DNA from: SAR86 cluster bacterium | GTDB lineage: Bacteria; Pseudomonadota; Gammaproteobacteria; Magnimaribacterales; AG-339-G14 | Length of the DNA: 64,000 bases | Assembly (NCBI GenBank): GCA_023703675.1 | Contig: CP097974.1 | Coordinates: 725,288-789,287, forward strand | Reading direction: 5' to 3' | Part shown: positions 37,067 through 44,093 of the stretch, in pieces | Numbering within the stretch: the first letter of the stretch is position 1 | Layout: each line of letters begins with the position of its first letter | Notes under the pieces: generated by a model | Databases searched by the model: none | Told to the model about the DNA's origin: nothing | The model's input: the letters and a program-made list of their open reading frames with translations, nothing else | Position numbers and translations under genes: made by a program

Positions 37067-37703
37067 TGCTAGATGATGCCAAACTGGACAATTTAAAATT
37101 TAATAAATTTATTTGCGTTTGATTATCTGAAAGTTCGATGGCCTTATTATAGTAGTCCTCGGCCTTCTTGGGGTTCAAATCTTCTTTTTCTAAGTCACCC
37201 AATTTTTCTAATCTTAAAGAATCATAATAATCAAAATTTCTAATTAAAACCTCTCTTGCTTCATCAAACCTATCGAAATTTATATAAATCGAAGCTAATC
37301 TAATTCTAGATAAGTCTCTTAAAAAAGACTTAGACGAATTTTCTCGTTCAAGAGTAGAATTTAGTTCCAGAATTGTATTCAAAGCTTTTTCTTCTTCTCC
37401 ATTTTCAAAATAAATTTTCACTAAATAAAAATCAGCCATTAAGGAATAAGCTGATTCGTCATATATATCTTTTAATTTATATGACAAATTTTCTAAAGCT
37501 TCGATATCAATTTCCTCAAAAGAATTAATTTCCTCCAAATATTCTTCATAAACTTCTTGAGATTCATAAATCTTATTTCTTTCATTAGTTTTATATACAA
37601 AAAAGGATCCAAAAATAACGGCTAGTAAAAGAAAACCTATTAAAAAATAAAAATAATTATTTTTTAAGAATAAAAGGATGCTTTCTAAGTTAAAACTATT
37701 CAT
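37056..37703 (-). CDS. yfgM: YfgM family tetratricopeptide membrane protein
   Basis: Protein of 215 aa. One N-terminal membrane segment (about residues 16-33) followed by a helical TPR-like domain. In E. coli YfgM interacts with the SecYEG translocon and PpiD as a periplasmic chaperone. Assignment rests on domain layout plus its conserved place between hisS and bamB; sequence is rather divergent. Overlaps hisS by 4 bp. Confidence 0.8.
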   Translation of the reverse strand: MNSFNLESILLFLKNNYFYFLIGFLLLAVIFGSFFVYKTNERNKIYESQEVYEEYLEEINSFEEIDIEALENLSYKLKDIYDESAYSLMADFYLVKIYFENGEEEKALNTILELNSTLERENSSKSFLRDLSRIRLASIYINFDRFDEAREVLIRNFDYYDSLRLEKLGDLEKEDLNPKKAEDYYNKAIELSDNQTQINLLNFKLSSLASSSNVN

Positions 37704-38965
37704 ATTTTTAAATTTTTTTCTAAAATTTTAAAAATTTCTTGTTCTGGAAGTGATACTTGGTTATCACTTTTTGTTAAATCTTTGAATGAAAGTAATTTAT
37801 TTTTTATCTCTTCCTTACCAAGAATAATTACAAAATCATAATTTTCCTTTATCAGTTTTTTTAATTGAACTTTAAGATTGGACTCAAAGCCATCGTATCT
37901 TACAGATAATTGTTGGAATTGACTTCTTAATTTATCCGCAAGACTAGCCCCAAAAGAATAAAAACTATCCTCTAAAATTATGATCATAATTTTTTTCTTT
38001 AACTTCTTAAAAGAGTCGTCAGGGATCACGAGCATTAGCCTATCTAGACCAATTGAAAAACCTGCTGCAGAGATATCTCTTCCCCCTAATTTTTTTGATA
38101 AGGAATCATATCTTCCCCCAGCACAAAAAGTATTTTGACTCCCAAGTTGATTGGATTTCCATTCATAAACTACATCATTGTAATAATCTAATCCTCTGAC
38201 TAAATTTTCGTTAATGATAAAAGGTATGTTTTTTTTGGAGATTTCTTCTTTTAATTCTTCAAATTTCTCTAGAGAATGAGTTTCAATAAATTGAGAAAGT
38301 TTTGGTCCCTTTTTTAATAATTTTTGAGTTTCAGGATTCTTTGAATCTAAAATTCTTAAAGTATTTAATGATAGTCTCTTTTGACTATCTAGGTCGAGTT
38401 TATCTTTAAGAGGTAATAGATACTCTTTTAAAGCATCAGAAAATTTTTTTTGACTGGCTTCCGATCCCAATGAATTAATTTCTAAAATCGGTTCGAATAA
38501 ATTTAAATGAGAAAATAACTTATAAGATAAATCGATCATTTCTAATTCGATATTGAATTTCTTAAATCCATAAGCTTCGATACTTAATTGATAAAATTCT
38601 CTATTTCTCCCTTTCTGCGGTCTCTCATACCTATACATTGGACCGTGATAATAAAGTCTTTGAGGTCCTAAATCGGTAAGACCCATTTCAATGGCGGCTC
38701 TTAGGCAACTTGCTGTTCCCTCGGGTCTAAGAGATAAAGATTTCCCGCTTTTACTCTCAAAGCTGAACATTTCTTTGTTCACAATGTCAGTTTCTTCCCC
38801 TACTGATCTTGAGAATAAATCCGTATTTTCAATAATTGGTAATCTTATTTCTTCGTAGGAATAGGATTCAAAAAAACTAATTATTTTTTTGGTTGTTTCA
38901 CTCCATTTTTTTGCTTCGCTGGGATTTATCTCGTGAGCACCTCTTATTTTTTGTATTTTTTTCAT
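37700..38965 (-). CDS. hisS: Histidyl-tRNA synthetase
   Basis: Protein of 421 aa, class II synthetase. Motif 2 region YYHGPMYRYERPQKGRNREFYQ (about residues 105-126), the histidine-specific block LVRGLDYYND and motif 3 GGRDISAAGFSIGLDRL. C-terminal anticodon-binding domain. 3 bp downstream of ispG. Confidence 0.97.
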   Translation of the reverse strand: MKKIQKIRGAHEINPSEAKKWSETTKKIISFFESYSYEEIRLPIIENTDLFSRSVGEETDIVNKEMFSFESKSGKSLSLRPEGTASCLRAAIEMGLTDLGPQRLYYHGPMYRYERPQKGRNREFYQLSIEAYGFKKFNIELEMIDLSYKLFSHLNLFEPILEINSLGSEASQKKFSDALKEYLLPLKDKLDLDSQKRLSLNTLRILDSKNPETQKLLKKGPKLSQFIETHSLEKFEELKEEISKKNIPFIINENLVRGLDYYNDVVYEWKSNQLGSQNTFCAGGRYDSLSKKLGGRDISAAGFSIGLDRLMLVIPDDSFKKLKKKIMIIILEDSFYSFGASLADKLRSQFQQLSVRYDGFESNLKVQLKKLIKENYDFVIILGKEEIKNKLLSFKDLTKSDNQVSLPEQEIFKILEKNLKI

Positions 38966-38968
38966 GAT

Positions 38969-40090
38969 TTAGGAGCTTGCAATTAATTTTTCTTTTTTTG
39001 AAGCCATTTCCTTAATCTTTATCCTTACTTTTTTTTCTATTCGATCAACTATTTGATCATTACTTATTTTCTCATCTGGAGTTCCATCAACATAAATTAA
39101 ACTTTTCGGACTCGCCCCGGTGAGGCCTACATGAGCCGCCTTAGATTCGCCAGGACCGTTAACATAACAGCCTATGACTGCGACATCGATACTTTCTTTT
39201 ATATCTTCAAGCCTCACTTCTAACTCATTCATCGTTTTAATGACATCAAAGTTTTGCCTAGAACAACTTGGACAAGCAATAAAATTTATTCCTTTTTTTC
39301 TTAGTTTTAAAGATTTGAGTATGTCAAATCCAACTTTTATTTCATTGACTGGATCTGAGGCTAAAGAAACTCTAAGCGTATCTCCAATTCCTTCTTTTAA
39401 TAATTGGCTGATTGCTATTGTTGATTTAACGGTACCAGACCTAAAGCCTCCTGCCTCTGTTAAACCAAGATGTAGTGGTTGATCTATTTCTTTTGCAATT
39501 AAACGATAACTTTCGGTCATTAAATCTATATCGGATGCTTTGATACTTAACTTAAAGTTTTCAAAGTTATTTTTCTTCAAAATTTCAACATGGCCCATAG
39601 CCGATTCAACTAAGGCTTCGGGGCAAGGTTCTCCGTATTTCTTTTGGAGTTTTTTTTCAAGCGACCCTGCGTTTACTCCTATTCTTATTGGGATATCATG
39701 ATCTTCGGCACATTTTATTACAGCATTTACTTTTGTTTCCGATCCTATATTTCCTGGATTAATTCTCAAACAATCAGCTCCTGCCTTAGCGACTTCCAAT
39801 GCAATTTTATAATCAAAATGAATGTCAGCTATCAAAGGGACGTTTGTTAATTTTTTAATTTCTTTAAAAGCCTCTACCGAAGACATTGTAGGCGTAGAAA
39901 CTCTAATTAAATCGGCCCCGGCGGTTTCAAGGGAGGTTATTTGGTTTACTGTGGCTTTAACATCTTCGGTATCAGTATTTGTCATGCTCTGAACTGAGAT
40001 GGGAGAGCTGCCACCAACCGCTACCTTGCCAACGAAGATTTTTTTCGATTTTCTTCTTTTAATTTCAGTTTTTTTCGACATCATATCCAT
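38969..40090 (-). CDS. ispG: 4-hydroxy-3-methylbut-2-enyl-diphosphate synthase (flavodoxin)
   Basis: Protein of 373 aa. Converts MEcPP to HMBPP in the MEP isoprenoid pathway. N-terminal TIM barrel with [13 protein letters not shown]; the C-terminal [4Fe-4S] domain has cysteines in ACPSCSRQ and [10 protein letters not shown]. Three ATGs cluster at the start (40090, 40084, 40081). Overlaps rodZ by 26 bp. As an Fe-S enzyme it depends on the isc genes at the head of the same array. Confidence 0.97.
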   Translation of the reverse strand: MDMMSKKTEIKRRKSKKIFVGKVAVGGSSPISVQSMTNTDTEDVKATVNQITSLETAGADLIRVSTPTMSSVEAFKEIKKLTNVPLIADIHFDYKIALEVAKAGADCLRINPGNIGSETKVNAVIKCAEDHDIPIRIGVNAGSLEKKLQKKYGEPCPEALVESAMGHVEILKKNNFENFKLSIKASDIDLMTESYRLIAKEIDQPLHLGLTEAGGFRSGTVKSTIAISQLLKEGIGDTLRVSLASDPVNEIKVGFDILKSLKLRKKGINFIACPSCSRQNFDVIKTMNELEVRLEDIKESIDVAVIGCYVNGPGESKAAHVGLTGASPKSLIYVDGTPDEKISNDQIVDRIEKKVRIKIKEMASKKEKLIASS

Positions 40091-40865
40091 TTATTGTATA
40101 GAAAGAAGCAAAATTTGAACTTCTATTTATAAATTTTTTAAAATTCAATTCTTTGTCAGAAATAAATATTTTCACTGCCGGAGCATATCCTACTTTAAAG
40201 GAGAATGGCGGAACGCCTCTAAGCTCATAGGAACCTGTTTGCATAAGTTCGTAAAGCAATCTTTCATTTTTATCTTCTAATACAATCCAACTTTCTCCTA
40301 CTATCTCTAAGTTTAGCTTCAAAGGTATATCTTCTAGGGGAGTAAAATTAGAGTACTTTTCCTCGGAATCTTCCTGAATTAGCTTTTCTGGTAAAGACTC
40401 ATAAATTTTTGCTTCTTGATCAGAGCTTAAATCAAAATTTTCTAAAAGTAATTCTTCACTATTTATATCCGATGAAGTTATTTCAGTTGAAGGGTTTGAA
40501 AAAATAAAAAATAAAAAAAGTCCAACTGCAAAAAGAGATCCAAAAGAAACTAGAAGGTAGTTATTCAAATTTTTAGATTCAAGAGCTTCTCTTTTTTTTG
40601 TATCCTTATCTTCATTTTTTTTCTTTTTTTTAGAAATATAACTTTCGTAATCCTTGAGACATTCATCTGCATTGACTTCAAGAAGATCAAAATATTTTTT
40701 TATATGAAATTTCGTATAAACCGCTGGAGGAAGCTTTTTGAATTTTTCTTTTTCTAAATTTTTTAAGAAGGCTACAGGAACATTAATAGCCTTAGAAGCT
40801 TCCTCTATTGATAAATTTTTTATTTTTCTGACCTCTCTGATTTTAGAGATCCAAGCTTTTTTCAT
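40065..40865 (-). CDS. rodZ: RodZ-like cytoskeletal protein
   Basis: Protein of 266 aa. N-terminal helix-turn-helix domain (about residues 1-75, [19 protein letters not shown]), a basic juxtamembrane stretch (KKKKK, KKRE), one membrane helix (about residues 103-121), an acidic periplasmic linker and a C-terminal DUF4115 beta domain. RodZ links MreB filaments to the cell-wall machinery. Position upstream of ispG-hisS matches E. coli. Confidence 0.88.
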   Translation of the reverse strand: MKKAWISKIREVRKIKNLSIEEASKAINVPVAFLKNLEKEKFKKLPPAVYTKFHIKKYFDLLEVNADECLKDYESYISKKKKKNEDKDTKKREALESKNLNNYLLVSFGSLFAVGLFLFFIFSNPSTEITSSDINSEELLLENFDLSSDQEAKIYESLPEKLIQEDSEEKYSNFTPLEDIPLKLNLEIVGESWIVLEDKNERLLYELMQTGSYELRGVPPFSFKVGYAPAVKIFISDKELNFKKFINRSSNFASFYTINGYDVEKN

Positions 40866-40867
40866 AT

Positions 40868-41275
40868 TTAGTCGAAAATTTTCGACATTATATCAATTTC
40901 TCTTATCGCTGAGTCAGGTGAATCTGAACCATGAACTGCATTTTTAGATAGAGATTCTGCAAACTTTGCTCTTAGAGTCCCTTCTTCGGCATCTTCTGGA
41001 TTAGTGGCTCCCATAAGTTTTCTATATCTTGAAATCGCATCTTCTCCTTGTAATATCTGAACAACTGAAAAATCTGAAGTCATAAATTCAACTAGTTCAG
41101 AAAAGAATGGTCTTTTTGCATGCTCCGAATAAAAATCTTCTGCAATTTTTTTTGATAATTTTATTCGTTTTGAATTAATAATTTTTAAGCCATTAGATTT
41201 AATTAACTTATTGATATCCTCAACAAAAAAATTTTTTACAGCGTCAGGCTTTATTATGCAAAGTGTTTTTTCCAT
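40868..41275 (-). CDS. ndk: Nucleoside diphosphate kinase
   Basis: Protein of 135 aa, slightly short of the usual 140-143. IIKPDAVKN at the N-terminus, GATNPEDAEEGTLRAKF, and the phosphorylated His in NAVHGSDSPDSA (about residue 115). Equilibrates NTP pools. Sits between iscX and rodZ with 2-3-bp gaps. Confidence 0.96.
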   Translation of the reverse strand: MEKTLCIIKPDAVKNFFVEDINKLIKSNGLKIINSKRIKLSKKIAEDFYSEHAKRPFFSELVEFMTSDFSVVQILQGEDAISRYRKLMGATNPEDAEEGTLRAKFAESLSKNAVHGSDSPDSAIREIDIMSKIFD

Positions 41276-41278
41276 TGT

Positions 41279-41473
41279 TTAATCTAATTCATCTATCCAT
41301 GTTGCTTGGATTGCTTCTAAGATTCTCTCATTACATTTTTCAAAGTCATCTTCAAACCCTTTAATATTAAAAACTAAATATCTTAAGTCTGTGAAAAGAA
41401 TTTTCTCAGGATCTATGTCAGAGTGGTTCTCGATTAACTCATCGACAATCTCATACGTATCGGTCCATTTCAT
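41279..41473 (-). CDS. iscX: Fe-S assembly protein IscX
   Basis: Protein of 64 aa: MKWTDTYEIVDEL, then DLRYLVFNI and a C-terminal ILEAIQATWIDELD. This is the small acidic IscX (YfhJ), which binds IscS and iron and modulates sulfur transfer. Retained here although hscA and hscB are missing from the locus. Confidence 0.92.
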   Translation of the reverse strand: MKWTDTYEIVDELIENHSDIDPEKILFTDLRYLVFNIKGFEDDFEKCNERILEAIQATWIDELD

Positions 41474-41487
41474 TATTTAATTAAGAA

Positions 41488-42216
41488 TTAAGCTTTTTGA
41501 AAAAGCTCTTGATCAATGCTGAAACTTTCTCCACAACCACACTGAGCTGAAATGTTAGGATTATTAAAAATTAGCTCAGAATTTAGTCCATTTTGGACAT
41601 AATCAAGTTCTGTTCCCTTCAAAAAAATAAAACTTTCTTTGCCTATGAATAAATTTATATCAGAAAAGTTACCAGAGTAGTCATCTTGCTCTCCTTCTTT
41701 TACTAAACTGAGATCATAAGCATACCCTGAACACCCAGAAGTTTTAACCGTAATCCTTACTCCAGTAGATTTATCTTTCTTTAGTAATTTTGTAATATGA
41801 TTAACTGCGCTTTCCGAAAAACTAAAGTCATTATTTGAAATAGTATTTTGCATTGAACCAGTATCCTTTTCTTTCTTTGGGTGAATTTCAGAAACCATAT
41901 TAATTGTATATTTCGGAATTTCAATAGTTAAATCTTTGTCACCTACCAGAGTTTGACAGCTCAGTCTTGAATTAGGCTCCAATCCCCAAGCCTTATCTAA
42001 AAGATCCTCTTCATCGTCTGTTGATTCATTTAAAGTTTCAAAGCCTTCTCTAAATATTACATGGCATGTAGTACAAGCACATGATAGCTCGCATGCGTGT
42101 TCAATATCTATTGAGTTATCGAGAAGGTTTTCACAAACAGATTTTCCCGCTACAGATTCAAACTCTGCTCCGTCAGGGCAAAGTTCCTCGTGAGGTAATA
42201 TTTTTATTTTGGGCAT
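41488..42216 (-). CDS. Isc-type [2Fe-2S] ferredoxin-IscA fusion protein
   Basis: Protein of 242 aa. Residues 1-107 are an Isc-type ferredoxin (E. coli Fdx) with cluster ligands Cys42, Cys48, Cys51, Cys87 and the conserved extra Cys46; DKAWGLEPNSRLSCQ and EIPKYTIN are diagnostic. After a polar linker (about 108-130), residues 131-242 are an A-type carrier (IscA) with TSGCSGYAYDL (Cys162) and QCGCGESFSI (Cys226, Cys228). In E. coli these are separate genes with iscA upstream of fdx. One uninterrupted frame, its start overlapping the iscU stop by 1 bp. The fusion joins an electron donor to a cluster carrier. Confidence 0.92.
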   Translation of the reverse strand: MPKIKILPHEELCPDGAEFESVAGKSVCENLLDNSIDIEHACELSCACTTCHVIFREGFETLNESTDDEEDLLDKAWGLEPNSRLSCQTLVGDKDLTIEIPKYTINMVSEIHPKKEKDTGSMQNTISNNDFSFSESAVNHITKLLKKDKSTGVRITVKTSGCSGYAYDLSLVKEGEQDDYSGNFSDINLFIGKESFIFLKGTELDYVQNGLNSELIFNNPNISAQCGCGESFSIDQELFQKA

Positions 42217-42638
42217 TAATCATTATTTCTTCGACTTTTAAAATCATCTATAGCACGATGAATAGCTTCTTCTGCTAGAACGCTACAATGAATTTTAATT
42301 GCCGGAAGTTCTAAAATATCAACAATTTCTTGATTAGAAATTTTTTGAGCCTCTTCCAAAGTTTTGCCTTTAAGCATATCAATCAATTGACCGCTGGATG
42401 CTATTGCAGAGCCACATCCATAAGTTTTGAACTTTGCATCTACAATTACATTCTTGTCATCAACATTTTCACATTTAATTTGAAGCTTCATTACATCACC
42501 ACAAGCAGGAGCTCCAACTATCCCTGTCCCTACCCTATGGAAGTCTTTGTCGCCGGGCTTCCACCTGCCAACACTAGCTCCTTCTGGATTCTTTAATGTT
42601 TTTTCAAATTTATCTACAACTTTTTGCGAATAAGCCAT
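42216..42638 (-). CDS. iscU: Fe-S cluster scaffold protein IscU
   Basis: Protein of 140 aa. Cluster-binding residues Cys46, Asp48, Cys75 and Cys118 in GAPACGDVM, TYGCGSAIAS and KIHCSVLAEEAI. The HscA-recognition motif, LPPVK in E. coli, reads LPAIK here (residues 111-115). An insertion of about 13 residues follows the first 12 residues compared with E. coli. 24 bp downstream of iscS. Confidence 0.96.
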   Translation of the reverse strand: MAYSQKVVDKFEKTLKNPEGASVGRWKPGDKDFHRVGTGIVGAPACGDVMKLQIKCENVDDKNVIVDAKFKTYGCGSAIASSGQLIDMLKGKTLEEAQKISNQEIVDILELPAIKIHCSVLAEEAIHRAIDDFKSRRNND

Positions 42639-42662
42639 ATTTACCTCACCATAATAATTCTT

Positions 42663-43874
42663 CTACGCCCACTCTATTTTATCTAAATCTACGCCATCTT
42701 GATACATTTCCCATAGAGGAGATATTTCTCTAAGTTGGGAAACCGAATCTTTAACAAGGTTAATTGTAAATTCAACTTCCTCTTTTTTAGTGAACCTTCC
42801 GAAAGAAAACCTAATAGAGCTATGAGCTAATTCATCAGGTCTACCCAAGGCTCTTAGGACATAAGACGGCTCTAGGCTTGCCGAAGTGCAAGCAGAACCA
42901 GAGGAAACTGCGATGTTCTTTAAAGCCATTATTAGAGACTCCCCTTCAACAAAGTTAAAAGAAAGATTAAAAATTCCAGGATATCCAGTTTCCAAGCAAC
43001 CATTAATGTAAATTTCTTCCATGTCTTTTAATCCGTTCCACAAAAGATCTCGAAAAGAAGAAATGGTTTTAAAATCATTTTTCATTTCTGAATTAGCTAA
43101 TTTGAAGGCCTCACCCATACCAACAATTTGATGTGTTGGTAATGTTCCTGCTCTAATACCTCTCTCCTGACCTCCACCATGAAAAAGTGGTTGTAATCTT
43201 ATTCTAGGCTTTCTTCTAACATACAATGCGCCGATCCCTTTGGGACCATAAATCTTATGTGCCGAGAAGGACATAAGATCTATTTTTAATTTTGAGAGAT
43301 CAATGTTAACTTTTCCTGCGCTTTGTGCCGCATCGACATGAAATATAACTCCCTTATCTCTGCATAATTCTCCAATTTCATCTATGTCATTCAGAACGCC
43401 AATTTCATTATTAATGTGCATCAAACTTACTAGCGATGTGTCATCTCTTAGGTTGTTTTCAATAGATTCAAGAGAAACTAGACCCTTTTCATTTGTTTCA
43501 AGATATGTAACTTCGAATCCTTCACTCTCAAGCTGTCTGCATGTATCTAGGACAGCTTTATGTTCTATTTTTGAAGTAATAATATGTTTACCCTTATCCT
43601 TATAAAAATATGCTGCACCCTTTATAGCTAGGTTATCCGACTCAGTAGCACCAGAGGTCCAAATTATTTCACGAGGATCGCAATTTAAAAGTTCAGCAAC
43701 ATTAATTCTAGCTTCTTCAACAAGCTCTTCTGCCTGCCATCCAAAAGCATGAGATCTTGATCCAGGATTTCCAAAATTACCATCTATAGATAAGCAAGAC
43801 TTCATTTTTTCTATTACCCTTTGATCAACAGGGGTAGTAGAGGCGTAATCGAAATATAGAGGTTTCATTGTCAT
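42663..43874 (-). CDS. iscS: Cysteine desulfurase IscS
   Basis: Protein of 403 aa (start at 43874 or at ATG 43868). PLP Lys in [12 protein letters not shown], active-site Cys loop [17 protein letters not shown], and [10 protein letters not shown]. Supplies sulfur for Fe-S clusters and tRNA thiolation. First gene of the isc array; iscR is not upstream, where the divergent 2-oxoacid oxidoreductase operon sits instead. Confidence 0.97.
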   Translation of the reverse strand: MTMKPLYFDYASTTPVDQRVIEKMKSCLSIDGNFGNPGSRSHAFGWQAEELVEEARINVAELLNCDPREIIWTSGATESDNLAIKGAAYFYKDKGKHIITSKIEHKAVLDTCRQLESEGFEVTYLETNEKGLVSLESIENNLRDDTSLVSLMHINNEIGVLNDIDEIGELCRDKGVIFHVDAAQSAGKVNIDLSKLKIDLMSFSAHKIYGPKGIGALYVRRKPRIRLQPLFHGGGQERGIRAGTLPTHQIVGMGEAFKLANSEMKNDFKTISSFRDLLWNGLKDMEEIYINGCLETGYPGIFNLSFNFVEGESLIMALKNIAVSSGSACTSASLEPSYVLRALGRPDELAHSSIRFSFGRFTKKEEVEFTINLVKDSVSQLREISPLWEMYQDGVDLDKIEWA

Positions 43875-43939
43875 ATTATGTTGCTTAAAAAGTTAAATAC
43901 AATAGAAGGTACATCATTAATATTCAAAATAATAACCTT

Positions 43940-43945
43940 ATTATA
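43940..43945 (-). promoter_or_regulatory. Candidate -10 element for the isc operon
   Basis: TATAAT on the minus strand, 65 nt upstream of the iscS start. No convincing -35 hexamer at the standard distance, as expected for an activated or atypical promoter. Adjacent upstream is one copy of the AAGGTACA repeat. Confidence 0.4.
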
Positions 43946-43968
43946 TCATCGAATTAAGGTACAATCTA

Positions 43969-44000
43969 ATTAAATGGTTTTTTTTTAAGAGCCATTTAAT
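43969..44000. other. Stem-loop between the divergent isc and kor promoters
   Basis: ATTAAATGG (43969-43977) and CCATTTAAT (43992-44000) form a perfect 9-bp stem with a 14-nt T-rich loop. It lies between the two divergent promoters, so it is not a conventional terminator for either operon. Could insulate transcription or be an operator. Confidence 0.35.
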
Positions 44001-44003
44001 ATC

Positions 44004-44043
44004 TCAATAATTATTGAAATATAGGGGTTTTTAAGTATATAAT
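44004..44043 (+). promoter_or_regulatory. Sigma70-type promoter with overlapping palindrome, kor operon
   Basis: TTGAAA (-35, 44014-44019), 18-bp spacer and TATAAT (-10, 44038-44043) form a near-consensus promoter. The expected start point near 44050 leaves a leader of about 44 nt before the ATG. A 14-bp perfect palindrome TCAATAATTATTGA (44004-44017) overlaps the -35 element, a classic repressor position. Confidence 0.6.
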
Positions 44044-44093
44044 CAGATTTTAACTCTGTAATTAAAGGTACATAAAAAAAATAAATTATTGCT

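Larger units (their letters stand above)
43906..44072. promoter_or_regulatory. Three AAGGTACA direct repeats in the isc-kor divergent region
   Basis: The octamer AAGGTACA occurs at 43906-43913, 43956-43963 and 44065-44072, all in the same orientation within the 219-bp region between iscS and the oxidoreductase operon. The middle copy lies just upstream of a TATAAT on the minus strand (43940-43945) and the third lies in the leader of the plus-strand operon. No similarity to the known IscR type 1 or type 2 sites is evident. Candidate operator for a common regulator. Confidence 0.4.

Noticed and set aside
43969-44000. Intrinsic terminator
   Set aside because: The stem-loop is between two divergent promoters where no transcript from a known gene ends, and no T-run follows the stem on either strand.
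43875-44093. Known IscR binding sites
   Set aside because: Neither the type 1 nor the type 2 consensus is visible, and no iscR is present at the locus.
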